64,000 bases of DNA from an uncultured Methylophilaceae bacterium. Lineage in GTDB: Bacteria; Pseudomonadota; Gammaproteobacteria; Burkholderiales; Methylophilaceae. The DNA lies in assembly GCA_903899965.1 (NCBI GenBank), contig CAIULB010000030.1:153489-217488 (forward strand), in the 5' to 3' direction. Position numbers and translations under genes: made by a program. This document shows, in pieces, positions 54,606-64,000 of the stretch. The notes under the pieces are model-generated. The model was not told the origin of the DNA. It worked only from the letters and a program-made list of their open reading frames with translations, and did not search any database. Numbering within the stretch: position 1 is the first letter of the stretch; the number at the start of each line of letters is the position of its first letter.

Positions 54606-55055
54606 ATGATAAACACGCAATCATTAGGCGGAAAGCCAACTGCACAACCAACTAAAGATTTGGAAACGTTCGAAAATCCAAATCCTAAACGTGATTTCCA
54701 CATCCACATGGAAATTCCAGAGTTCACTTGCTTATGCCCAAAAACAGGTCAGCCTGATTTTGCAGTGCTCTATCTTGATTACATCCCAGATCAACTATGT
54801 GTTGAATTAAAGAGCCTTAAGCTTTACACATGGTCATTCCGCGACGAAGGCTGCTTCCACGAAGCGGTGACTAACCGCATTTTGGATGATTTAGTGGCAG
54901 CAACAAACCCTAAATTCATGCGCCTAACAGCTAAATTCTTCGTTCGTGGTGGCATCTTTACCAATGTAGTTGCAGAACATCGCAAAGCTGGATGGCAACC
55001 TCAACCGCGTGTGGATTTAACGCAATTTGAGACAAACTCAAACGTTCGAGGCTAA
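54606..55055 (+). CDS. queF: NADPH-dependent 7-cyano-7-deazaguanine reductase QueF
   Basis: '[14 protein letters not shown]', '[22 protein letters not shown]'; start refined to ATG 54606. Confidence 0.96.
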   Translation: MINTQSLGGKPTAQPTKDLETFENPNPKRDFHIHMEIPEFTCLCPKTGQPDFAVLYLDYIPDQLCVELKSLKLYTWSFRDEGCFHEAVTNRILDDLVAATNPKFMRLTAKFFVRGGIFTNVVAEHRKAGWQPQPRVDLTQFETNSNVRG

Positions 55056-55090
55056 AAACCAAGAAAGTCAGCGGAAAAAGACGAAATACG

Positions 55091-55119
55091 TTGACAAGCA
55101 AGTCCGGCCTCATTAATAT
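55091..55119 (+). promoter_or_regulatory. Consensus sigma70 promoter for the tRNA pair
   Basis: TTGACA-N17-TAATAT, 39 nt upstream of tRNA-Ala. Confidence 0.85.
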
Positions 55120-55158
55120 GGCGCCTCTTTTCGCGGGTCTTGAAGTTTAAGGTTTGTC

Positions 55159-55234
<76 letters not shown>

Positions 55235-55324
55235 AAAAGACCTCGGCAGTAAAAAAAGAAACAGAATTTTTGCTAATTTAGACTTTAAGTTAGTAGTGTT
55301 TTTAAGTATAATTTTGACCTCTAT

Positions 55325-55400
55325 GTCCCCATCGTCTAGAGGCCTAGGACACCTCCCTTTCACGGAGGCGACCGGGGTTCGAATCCCCGTGGGGACGCCA
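55325..55400 (+). tRNA. tRNA-Glu (anticodon TTC)
   Basis: Acceptor GTCCCCA/TGGGGAC, anticodon stem CCTCC-CTTTCAC-GGAGG, T arm CGGGGTTCGAATCCCCG, encoded CCA. Confidence 0.96.
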
Positions 55401-55408
55401 CACAAGAA

Positions 55409-55440
55409 AAAGCCGCTATCGATTGATAGCGGCTTTTTTG
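55409..55440 (+). terminator. Rho-independent terminator after tRNA-Glu
   Basis: AAGCCGCTATC-GATT-GATAGCGGCTTTTTT. Confidence 0.92.
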
Positions 55441-55451
55441 TTACCCAAATA

Positions 55452-56195
55452 CTAAGTTAAAAGTAATTTTGATCCGGCAATCAAAAGCACTAAAGCCAAT
55501 GCCTTTTTAATCGCGCTCGCAGAGTAAAACTTAATCCCTAGCGTCGTACCAATCACCGCGCCAACCATGGTTGCGATAACAAACAATGGCAATTGCGGCG
55601 GAAGATTTTGCACTGAGGTGTAATTGCCAGCCAATCCAAAGATTGAGTTTAACAAGATAAATGTCGCAGCAATGCCAGACGTTTTTCTTGTGCTGCTCCA
55701 ACCTAAAAACAAAATGAGCGGTGAGAGAAATATGCCACCGCCAGTGCCTGTTAAGCCAGCCAAAAAGCCAATAGCTGCGCCAGATGCAACAGCCAATAGG
55801 AATTTAGGTTGATGGACGTTCGAGTCAATACGCTCACTTGTTTTTGTTAATAAGCTAATAGCTGAAACAATCAAAATGACGCCAACAATTGCCTTGTAAA
55901 CATGGTTAGGCGCGTTGATATATCCACCTAAAAAAGCAAAGGGAATGGCGCCAATTGCAATCGGCATTAGCACTTTTAAATCAAAAAAGCCTTTTTTGAT
56001 AAAGCGCCAACTCGTGAAACTAGCGATGCAAATATTGAGCACTAAAGCCGTTGGCTTAATAACTGGGCTTGATAGGCCAAACAAAGTGAGGATGGCGATG
56101 TATACGGATGCACCAGCATGTCCAACTGATGTGTACAAAATGGCACCAAGCATCAAGCAAAGGCTAATCACGAGATCCATGGTTTCGAAGTGCAT
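55452..56195 (-). CDS. Sulfite exporter TauE/SafE family permease
   Basis: Multi-TM with 'GHAGASVYIAILTLFG' and 'GFLAGLTGTGGGIFLSPLILFLGW'; start refined to M at 56195. Confidence 0.88.
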   Translation of the reverse strand: MHFETMDLVISLCLMLGAILYTSVGHAGASVYIAILTLFGLSSPVIKPTALVLNICIASFTSWRFIKKGFFDLKVLMPIAIGAIPFAFLGGYINAPNHVYKAIVGVILIVSAISLLTKTSERIDSNVHQPKFLLAVASGAAIGFLAGLTGTGGGIFLSPLILFLGWSSTRKTSGIAATFILLNSIFGLAGNYTSVQNLPPQLPLFVIATMVGAVIGTTLGIKFYSASAIKKALALVLLIAGSKLLLT

Positions 56196-56229
56196 ATAAA
56201 ACTCACATAAAAGATAATAAGACGCTAGT

Positions 56230-58053
56230 CTAGCGTTTAAGCTTATACACCAACAAGTGGTCGCCTTGCTTATACCCAAAAATCGAACTGCCACCTGCCG
56301 CTACAGCAACGTATTGTTCGCTATCGATTTGGTAGGTGATTGGCGGCGCATTAACACCAAAATCATTACTTCCTTGCCATAGCAGTTTGCCATTGCTTGA
56401 ATCGTAAGCGTTAAAGTGGCCATTGCCCTCTCCTGTAAACAATAAGCCACCAGCTGTTGCTAAAACGCCGCCAACAAGTGGCTGTTCAGTTTTATTTTGC
56501 CAAGTAATTTTGCCTGTTGTTAGGTTAATTGCAGACAACACACCCCAACGTGGCTCGTCCGCTGGCTCTGAAGCCGCATACCGAATAGGTGCTGCACCAT
56601 CTTTGCCTGGCGTTTCATGTAGGGTGTATTTAATTGGCGCATGAATTGCCGCTACAAAGGCATGCTGCGTTGATTCATCAATGGCAGCAGGCGACCAATT
56701 AGAACCGCCTAAAATGCCTGGATAAAGCGTGACACCTTCAAACGTCGCTTTCGAAAATAGATTTTTTTGTGGGACAAAGGCTTCAGACTTCATTAAAAGC
56801 TCGCCTGTTTTGCGGTCATTCACAAAGAACCAACCCAATTTACTTGCTTGACCAACAGCCTCTATCGTTTTGCCATCTTTTTTGTAATTGAACAAAATAG
56901 GCGCACTCGCGATGTCGTAACCCCATACATCATGAGGCACTTGTTGGTAATACCAGCGCAGCTTGCCAGAATCAGCATCTAACGCCACCAAAGAAACAGT
57001 GTAGAGGTTATCTCCAGGACGAGAGACATCGTTCATCTGTGGAGATGGATTGCCTGTGCCGAAGTACAAAAGCCCTAAGTTAGGATCAATCGCTGGCGTG
57101 CTCCAAGCAGAACCACCACCGAAACGAGCTGAATCAGGAAATTTAGGCAAAGCGGCTTTTTCAGCTACAGTATTGCGATTGAGTGAAACGCCATCGGCCG
57201 TTGTTTCTTTAAACGTGCCCTCCCAGCCCTTATCTGGAATGGTATCGAACTGCCAAATACGTTTACCTGTATTCACATCAAACGCCGCCAAAAAGCCTGG
57301 GCGGCCATAACGACCCGTAACACCAATCACAGCACCTAACGGAGCGTCTTCACGTGGGTTGTCGATATGCAACCCATACCCAACACCCGTGATGCCGATA
57401 ATGACTTTACCTTTATAAACCACCGGCGCCATGGCCATTCCAACGCCTGTACCACCTGTTGTTTTGGCGGTTTTGTTTGGGTCATTTTTATTAAGTGAAT
57501 CTTGCCCTTCGGTAACCACATCCGCATCAACTGCGTTGATGTCCCAAAGCTTCTTGCCTGTTTTTGCATCTAACGCAATCAGGCGAGCATCAACTGTGCC
57601 AATAAATACTTTGCCATAACCAACCGCTACGCCCCGATTAGCTGGGCCACAGCACATATTCCAATCAGCACGTCTATCGTGCTTGTAACGCCATAGCTCT
57701 TTACCTGTTTTCCCGTCTAAAGCAACTACATGGTTAAATGGCAGAGAAACATACATCACACCATCAACAACAATCGGCGTTGCTTGGAAAGCTGCTTTAA
57801 CTCCACTTTTATATTGCCAAGCTGTTGTTAAGTTCTGAACATTCTCACGATTAATTTGAGCGTTTTCTGAGAAGCGCTTATTGGCATAATCACGCCCAAA
57901 GCTAGGCCAATCTTGATTTATTCCCTGCTGGTGCGATGAATTAATGATATTGCTTGTGGTGGCATCATGCTTTTGAATGTTGCTACAAGACGCTAGCAGA
58001 CTAGCTCCAAGCACAACTACAAACACCCCAACACTTTTATTTAAATGACGCAT
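56230..58053 (-). CDS. PQQ-dependent dehydrogenase-type quinoprotein, predicted lipoprotein
   Basis: Lipobox 'LLASC', beta-propeller W-motifs, vicinal Cys 'MCCGPANRG', 'GTGNPSPQ'; active-site region reads HDVWGYD. Confidence 0.88.
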   Translation of the reverse strand: MRHLNKSVGVFVVVLGASLLASCSNIQKHDATTSNIINSSHQQGINQDWPSFGRDYANKRFSENAQINRENVQNLTTAWQYKSGVKAAFQATPIVVDGVMYVSLPFNHVVALDGKTGKELWRYKHDRRADWNMCCGPANRGVAVGYGKVFIGTVDARLIALDAKTGKKLWDINAVDADVVTEGQDSLNKNDPNKTAKTTGGTGVGMAMAPVVYKGKVIIGITGVGYGLHIDNPREDAPLGAVIGVTGRYGRPGFLAAFDVNTGKRIWQFDTIPDKGWEGTFKETTADGVSLNRNTVAEKAALPKFPDSARFGGGSAWSTPAIDPNLGLLYFGTGNPSPQMNDVSRPGDNLYTVSLVALDADSGKLRWYYQQVPHDVWGYDIASAPILFNYKKDGKTIEAVGQASKLGWFFVNDRKTGELLMKSEAFVPQKNLFSKATFEGVTLYPGILGGSNWSPAAIDESTQHAFVAAIHAPIKYTLHETPGKDGAAPIRYAASEPADEPRWGVLSAINLTTGKITWQNKTEQPLVGGVLATAGGLLFTGEGNGHFNAYDSSNGKLLWQGSNDFGVNAPPITYQIDSEQYVAVAAGGSSIFGYKQGDHLLVYKLKR

Positions 58054-58150
58054 GATGAAACACCATTAATGATGATTAAAACCATAGTATACAGATTGGT
58101 ATATTGCATGACTACCGTCAAAACCTAATGAAATCCATTAAAATGCTAGC

Positions 58151-60076
58151 ATGACCTACAAACACGCCCAACTTGAATGGCACGAAAATCAGCCCTACTC
58201 TAGCGAGTTTGGCGATATTTACTTCTCAAGTGATAGCGGTTTAGATGAAACGCAGTATGTTTTCTTAGCGCATAACCAACTGAAGACGCGATGGGAAAAT
58301 TTGAAAGAAGACCACTTTACGATTGCTGAAACAGGCTTTGGCACAGGCTTAAACTTTCTTTGCACTTGGAAATTGTGGCGAGAAACAGCACCCCCTTGTG
58401 CGAGACTGCACTTCATTAGCACTGAGAAGTGCCCACTTAACATTGATGACTTACAAAAAGCCCTTTCCCTTTGGACTAGTCTTAGCGAGTTTAGTGATGC
58501 GCTAATCAATCAATATCAATTAGTTTCCAAAGCATGGCATAGGTTGATGTTTGATGATGGCCGCGTAATGCTTACGCTGTTGATTGGTGACGCAAATGCA
58601 TCACTACCAAAATTCAAAGGCGCTGTAGATGCTTGGTTTTTAGATGGATTCTCCCCTGCTAAAAACCCTAGTATGTGGCAAAACAGCTTATTTGAGGAGG
58701 TGGCTAACCATTCTCGTTCGGAAACTACTTTCGCCACTTTCACCAGCGCTGGGGACATCAGACGTGGCTTACAGAATGCTGGTTTTCAAGTCTCAAAAGC
58801 CCCAGGGTTTGGTAAAAAACGAGAAATGCTTTTTGGGCAATACCAAAGTTCAGCGCAAAACAAGCAAAATCAAAATAACAACAAAACTGTGATTGTCATT
58901 GGCGGCGGTCTTGCGGGAGCAGCAAGTGCCGAAGCAATGGTGAGACGCGGTTACAAGGTTACGCTGATTGAAAGGCACAGTTCACTTGCACAAGAAGCCT
59001 CAGGCAATCCGCTTGGCGTGCTTTACCCAAGGCTCACGGGCGGCGAAACAGCGCTCAATACCCTCGCATTACAAGGTTTTTTGTATACATTAGGTTTGCT
59101 CAATCACATCAAAATAAATGATGAGAATTACCAACAATGCGGGGTTTTACAATTAGCATTTAATGAGCGTGAGCGCAAAAGAATCGCATCAGTAATTAAT
59201 GAATATCCTGAATTAGTTCATGAGGTTAATAAAATAACCGCATCTAAATTATCAGGCATTTCTATTGAACATGAATGCATGTTCATACCCCAAGCTGGTT
59301 GGCTAAACCCCGCTGCTTTTTGCGAAGCACTCACCAAGCACACTAACATTAAGAAACAAACCAACACTGAAGCGCTGAGCATAGATAAAATATCCCAAAG
59401 CTGGCAGGTACTCTCTCAAAGAGGGGTTGTTGCGGAGGCCTCAAACCTGATTATTGCCAATGCCACTGACGCACAAAATTTTATGCAAACCGGGCATTGC
59501 GAGATGCAATCAGTGCGCGGGCAAATCACTTTATTACCAGCAACCCTAACTAGCAAAACACTTAAAACCGTCATTTGTACCGATGGCTACCTAAGCCCAG
59601 CAAGGCAAGGCCAGCATTGCTTGGGTGCAACGTTCTTACCCAATGACAACAATACTGACATTAGAGAAGCTGAGCACATAAGCAATCTCAATATGCTGAA
59701 ATCACTTGCACCAGACTTGAGTAACACAGGATATGACGTGCAAGCGTTGCAAGGTCGAGCGTCAATTCGCGCCACGACAAGTGACTACCTGCCACTCGCA
59801 GGGACTGTTTTAGACATCACTCAACTTAAAGAAAGTCCGCCGCGATACAACGCGCCACCTGACAACCTTCCTTGGCTAGAGGGCTTATATATCAATGCTG
59901 GCCACGGTGCAAAAGGCTTGGTTAACGCACCACTATGTGCCGAAATCATCGCCAGCTTTATTTGCAAAGAACCAGCGCCTGTCGATTGCACGCTTTTATC
60001 GGCGTTAGATCCCAACCGCTTTGCTTTACGCGAATTAGGCTTAAAGCGCTTAGCGCAAACGATACAAAACAATTAG
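58151..60076 (+). CDS. mnmC: Bifunctional tRNA (mnm5s2U34) methyltransferase/FAD oxidoreductase MnmC
   Basis: N-terminal 'ETGFGTGLNFLCTW', 'WFLDGFSPAKNPSMW'; C-terminal FAD 'VIVIGGGLAGAASAEAM'. Confidence 0.96.
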   Translation: MTYKHAQLEWHENQPYSSEFGDIYFSSDSGLDETQYVFLAHNQLKTRWENLKEDHFTIAETGFGTGLNFLCTWKLWRETAPPCARLHFISTEKCPLNIDDLQKALSLWTSLSEFSDALINQYQLVSKAWHRLMFDDGRVMLTLLIGDANASLPKFKGAVDAWFLDGFSPAKNPSMWQNSLFEEVANHSRSETTFATFTSAGDIRRGLQNAGFQVSKAPGFGKKREMLFGQYQSSAQNKQNQNNNKTVIVIGGGLAGAASAEAMVRRGYKVTLIERHSSLAQEASGNPLGVLYPRLTGGETALNTLALQGFLYTLGLLNHIKINDENYQQCGVLQLAFNERERKRIASVINEYPELVHEVNKITASKLSGISIEHECMFIPQAGWLNPAAFCEALTKHTNIKKQTNTEALSIDKISQSWQVLSQRGVVAEASNLIIANATDAQNFMQTGHCEMQSVRGQITLLPATLTSKTLKTVICTDGYLSPARQGQHCLGATFLPNDNNTDIREAEHISNLNMLKSLAPDLSNTGYDVQALQGRASIRATTSDYLPLAGTVLDITQLKESPPRYNAPPDNLPWLEGLYINAGHGAKGLVNAPLCAEIIASFICKEPAPVDCTLLSALDPNRFALRELGLKRLAQTIQNN

Positions 60077-60091
60077 CGTAAAATCTCGCTC

Positions 60092-62200
60092 ATGGACATT
60101 CAATCAACCTATCGCACTGCATTACAACATCACCAGCAAGGGCAATTAGCGCAAGCAGAAGCCCTCTATCGCAAGGTGTTGGAAGCCTCACCGCAGCATG
60201 CGAATGCTTTACATTACTTAGGTGTGATTTATCACCAAAACAAACAACATGAATTGGCGATTAAAACCATTACAGAAGCGCTTTCTATCGAGCCAAACAA
60301 TTCTGACTTTTTAAGCAACCAAGCGCTAGCACTTAAAGCTGCTGGACGTTTGGAAGATGCAATTAAGACCTTACAACACGCATTAAGTCTTTCACCTAAT
60401 GATTTAGAAATCGTCTACAACCTTGGTAACGCTTATGCGAAACACCATCAATACGAAGGTGCAGCGACATGCTATCGACGCATTCTGCAAGACTACCCGC
60501 AAGATGAGGACTTGAAACAGGCGCTATGCCATGCTTTGCAAACCTTAGGCAATGAATACCAAAAGACTGGGCAGTACACAAAGGCTGAGTCTGCATATCA
60601 AGAAGCCATAGGTGTCATTAGCAACAACGCTGCCCTTTTTTACAACTTAGGTAATGCGCAACGAGAACTCGGCAAGCCTGCTGATGCAGCACAGGCTTAT
60701 CTCAAAGCCATTCAACTGAGCCCAAGCGATGCTGACACCTATAACAATTTAGGTAATGTTCAGCGTGAACTTGGGGATTTAGCCGCGGCTATCACCTCTT
60801 ACCAAAAGGCTTTAGACATCAACCCCAAGCTTTATCACGCCAAAGTACACTTAGCACATCAAAAGCAACATGTTTGTGATTGGAATGGCTTGGATAATGA
60901 AATTAGTGAAATACGCGATTGGGTTAAGATTGTGCCAGAAGCACAAATCTCCCCTTTTGCTTTTTTATCCATGCCGCAAACAACAGCGCAAGAACAAAAA
61001 CAATGCGCCAATAACTGGCTTAAAAACCGCTATTCATCAGCATTTAAGCAAGGAAAGGCATTAGCTTTCAAACATCAGACTAAGCAACAAAACCACCATA
61101 AAAAGCTACGTATCGGCTATTTATCGGCTGATTTTAGATTGCATCCGCTTGCATCGTTGATTTCTGAATTAATCGAACTACATGACAGAAGTGCTTTTGA
61201 AATTTACGCATACTCTTACGGGGTCAACGACCAAACCTTAGAGCGCAAGCGCCTTGAAGCAGCTTTTGATCATTTTGTAGATATTCGCGCCTTATCAACA
61301 GCAGATGCCGCACGCAAGATCAACCAAGACGAAATTGATATCTTGGTTGATTTAACAGGCTTTACTCAAACTAGTCGCAGTCAAATCGTTGCGCTACGAC
61401 CCGCGCCCATCAATGTGAGCTGGCTTGGCTTCCCTGGCACCATGGGCGATTTAGAGGGTGAGTCATTGTTTGATTACATTCTCAGCGATGGTTTTATCAC
61501 ACCACCAACTGAAGCAAGTGCCTATTCTGAAAAATTAGCATTGCTACCTCACACCTATCAGCCCAACGATACAAAGCGCCCAATAGGCAAGACAATGACC
61601 CGCACAGAATATGACTTGCCAGAAAATGGTTTTGTGTTCTGTTGCTTCAACCAAACATTCAAAATACTGCCTGAAGTGTTTGATTGCTGGATGCGCCTTT
61701 TAAAACAAGTGCCAAACAGCATTTTGTGGCTTTTAGAATGTAACCAATGGGCAAAAGCGAATTTAATTCGTGAAGCAGAAGCTAGGGGCATAAACAAAGA
61801 GCGTTTAATCTTTGCGCCACGTGTCCAGATGACCGAGCATATGGCAAGGCAAAGCTGTGCAGATTTATTCTTAGACACGCTTCCTTACAACGCCCACACC
61901 ACAACCAGCGATGCACTTTGGATGGGGTTGCCCGTGTTAACTTGTGCTGGCGACACTTTTGCCAGTCGAGTAGCGGGAAGCTTGCTTAAGGCAGACAATC
62001 TAGAAGAACTCATCACTGACTCATTGGAAGACTACGAAAACAAAGCATTGGTGCTTGCAAGTAAGCCTGATGAGCTAAAACGCATTAAAGCTAAACTAAC
62101 AAAACACAACTCGGAATTGCCATTATTTAACACATTGCAGTTTGCTAAGGATTTAGAGTCTAGATATCAGGAAATGTGGGAAAGTTACACTAAATCTTAA
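60092..62200 (+). CDS. TPR-containing SPINDLY-type (GT41-like) glycosyltransferase
   Basis: N-terminal TPR array; C-terminal 'LRIGYLSADFRLHPLASLI', 'ILVDLTGFTQTSRSQIVALRPAPINVSWLGFPGTMG'. Confidence 0.9.
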   Translation: MDIQSTYRTALQHHQQGQLAQAEALYRKVLEASPQHANALHYLGVIYHQNKQHELAIKTITEALSIEPNNSDFLSNQALALKAAGRLEDAIKTLQHALSLSPNDLEIVYNLGNAYAKHHQYEGAATCYRRILQDYPQDEDLKQALCHALQTLGNEYQKTGQYTKAESAYQEAIGVISNNAALFYNLGNAQRELGKPADAAQAYLKAIQLSPSDADTYNNLGNVQRELGDLAAAITSYQKALDINPKLYHAKVHLAHQKQHVCDWNGLDNEISEIRDWVKIVPEAQISPFAFLSMPQTTAQEQKQCANNWLKNRYSSAFKQGKALAFKHQTKQQNHHKKLRIGYLSADFRLHPLASLISELIELHDRSAFEIYAYSYGVNDQTLERKRLEAAFDHFVDIRALSTADAARKINQDEIDILVDLTGFTQTSRSQIVALRPAPINVSWLGFPGTMGDLEGESLFDYILSDGFITPPTEASAYSEKLALLPHTYQPNDTKRPIGKTMTRTEYDLPENGFVFCCFNQTFKILPEVFDCWMRLLKQVPNSILWLLECNQWAKANLIREAEARGINKERLIFAPRVQMTEHMARQSCADLFLDTLPYNAHTTTSDALWMGLPVLTCAGDTFASRVAGSLLKADNLEELITDSLEDYENKALVLASKPDELKRIKAKLTKHNSELPLFNTLQFAKDLESRYQEMWESYTKS

Positions 62201-63087
62201 TTCTGTTCATTGGTTGCCGCAAACAGTGCCGAAACAACAATCAAAGCGCCGCCAAAACACTCTCGCGCAGACAAAATTTCATCTGTTAAGAAGTAAGAAG
62301 CGACTGCAGCAACGACCAACTCAAACATAAACAATACTGATGCTTTTGTAACGGGAATATGGGTGATGCCATACTGAACAAGAAAAGTCGCGGCCATGAG
62401 TAAAAATGCGATAAACACCATCACCAGCACTTGCGATAAATGCATGCTCATCAGATTAGGAAATGGTGCGTCTTGAAACACAATAAATATCAGCGACATT
62501 AAAAGCACGCCTATCCATACCGCCATAGATTTAGCTGTAATGCTCAAGTTAGAAGAATGCCTTGTAATAACATTCGTCATCGCAAAACCAAGCCCTGAGG
62601 ACAACGCGAGCCACTCTGCCTTGTTATTTGGCAAAGGCAATGCACCATCCTGCCAAAACATAATAAATGCGCCTATGAGTGACAAAACAATCACAGCAAG
62701 CCCACGCTTATTGGTGCGTTCTTTTAGCCAAAAGTGCGCCATGATGAGCGTCCAAAGTGGTGATAAATAAAACAGCAACATCACACGCATGACTTCGCCA
62801 TCAATAATCGCCAATACATAGCTTAAATTAGTCCACCCAGCAATGATGGCAAGCCAGACAATGCTTTTGGGTTGATTAAGCGCGCCGCGCCATTGTTTAT
62901 GCAAAACAAGTGCAAAAATGCCAACTGCAATCACGTAGGTATAAAAGCTAGAAGCTGTGCCCGAAATGCCAGCCTCTTGCATGATGCGATAGGGATACCA
63001 AATCACACCCCAACAAACAGCACCAAACAACAGACCAAATATGGCAAATTGACTTTGATGTTTTTCTAACAATGAATGACTCAACAT
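62197..63087 (-). CDS. EamA/DMT family transporter
   Basis: Ten-TM duplicated EamA pattern. Confidence 0.9.
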   Translation of the reverse strand: MLSHSLLEKHQSQFAIFGLLFGAVCWGVIWYPYRIMQEAGISGTASSFYTYVIAVGIFALVLHKQWRGALNQPKSIVWLAIIAGWTNLSYVLAIIDGEVMRVMLLFYLSPLWTLIMAHFWLKERTNKRGLAVIVLSLIGAFIMFWQDGALPLPNNKAEWLALSSGLGFAMTNVITRHSSNLSITAKSMAVWIGVLLMSLIFIVFQDAPFPNLMSMHLSQVLVMVFIAFLLMAATFLVQYGITHIPVTKASVLFMFELVVAAVASYFLTDEILSARECFGGALIVVSALFAATNEQN

Positions 63088-63157
63088 AAACTTTCTAAAT
63101 CAATGGAATTATTGCTTGAGTGTTTAAGCGGGATGCCGCTTGATTTATAATGCCTGC

Positions 63158-64000
63158 ATGAACTCAAATCCTATGAATCCAAATCTGGCTAAGTTACAGC
63201 CTTACCCATTTCAACGCTTACGCGACTTATTTAGCGGTATTACACCTAACGGCGCTTACAAGACCGTCAACCTCTCGATAGGTGAGCCTAAGCATGATAC
63301 ACCAGCGCTCATTAAACAAGCGTTGATTGATAATCTAAGCGGCTTGGCCACTTACCCAACCACAGCTGGCGTGCCTGAGCTTAGACAAGCGATTGCAAAT
63401 TGGGCTACGCGACGTTATGGCATCCCGCTACTCAATGCCGATAAAGAGATTGTGTCAGTCAATGGCAGTCGCGAGGCTTTGTTTGCGTTTGCTCAAGCCG
63501 TGATTGATACCAACAAAGTGGCAAACCCAATCGTGATTTGCCCTAACCCGTTCTATCAAATTTATGAAGGCGCAGCTTTCTTAGCTGGCGCTGAGCCTTA
63601 CTTCCTTAACACACTGCCTGAAAACCAGCATGCAATGGATTTTGATAGCGTACCTGTTGAGATTTGGAATCGCACACAGTTAATTTACGTATGTTCGCCT
63701 GGCAACCCATCCGGCAAGGTAATGCGCTTAGACCAGTGGGAAAGGATTTTTGAGCTATCGGATTTATATGGCTTTGTAATTGCTGCAGATGAATGCTATT
63801 CCGAGATTTACTTTGATGAGGCTATCAAGCCTTTAGGCGCATTAGAAGCGGCACAAAAACTAGGCCGCGATTATTCACGCTTAGTTGTATTTAGCTCACT
63901 CTCTAAACGCTCTAACGTGCCCGGCATGCGTTCAGGCTTTGTCGCGGGCGACGCGAACATTCTTGAGCAATTTTTGCTTTACCGCACCTATCATGGCTGC
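63158..64000 (+). CDS. dapC: Succinyldiaminopimelate transaminase-like class I/II aminotransferase (3' truncated by window)
   Basis: Translated from ATG 63158: MNSNPMNPNLAKLQPYPFQRLRDLF..., 'VCSPGNPSGKV', 'ADECYSEIYFDE'; open to base 64000; absent from ORF track. Confidence 0.85.
   Translation, partial: MNSNPMNPNLAKLQPYPFQRLRDLFSGITPNGAYKTVNLSIGEPKHDTPALIKQALIDNLSGLATYPTTAGVPELRQAIANWATRRYGIPLLNADKEIVSVNGSREALFAFAQAVIDTNKVANPIVICPNPFYQIYEGAAFLAGAEPYFLNTLPENQHAMDFDSVPVEIWNRTQLIYVCSPGNPSGKVMRLDQWERIFELSDLYGFVIAADECYSEIYFDEAIKPLGALEAAQKLGRDYSRLVVFSSLSKRSNVPGMRSGFVAGDANILEQFLLYRTYHGC

Noticed and set aside
60092-60860. Repeated segments in the 5' part of the SPINDLY-like gene
   Set aside because: Explained by TPR repeats at protein level

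Overview
This window is a dense, mostly housekeeping stretch of a chromosome from a methylotrophic betaproteobacterium. It is probably Methylophilaceae/Methylotenera-like; that assignment is inferred from gene content and order. No rRNA, CRISPR array, transposase, integrase or phage module was seen. Main blocks in order: hflK(partial)-hflC-hisZ-purA; four overlapping or abutting methanopterin/methylofuran-type cofactor genes (flavoprotein, DUF6513/DHPS-like, DUF447, MfnB-like); mtaD-like deaminase-ubiG-gph; glnD and map on the minus strand; rpsB-tsf-pyrH-frr-uppS-cdsA-dxr-rseP-bamA-skp-lpxD-fabZ-lpxA-lpxB-rnhB; a PhnA-C-like ORF; an RsmI-like methyltransferase and Maf; two-subunit pyruvate carboxylase; yceD-rpmF-plsX-fabH-fabD-fabG-acpP-fabF-pabC-mltG-tmk-holB-tatD-MBL; msrQ/msrP; TPR protein; ligA-zipA-smc; queF; tRNA-Ala(GGC) and tRNA-Glu(TTC); TauE/SafE permease; a divergent PQQ-type lipoprotein dehydrogenase; mnmC; a SPINDLY/GT41-like TPR glycosyltransferase; a DMT permease; and a partial dapC-like aminotransferase. 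I found no clear candidate for a wholly undescribed system. The best leads are (1) the quinoprotein whose catalytic-Asp position reads Gly (HDVWGYD), (2) the poorly characterised C1-cofactor gene island, (3) tandem strong hairpins between tsf and pyrH that also argue for a corrected pyrH start, (4) mutually exclusive hairpins upstream of rpsB, and (5) the SPINDLY-type glycosyltransferase.
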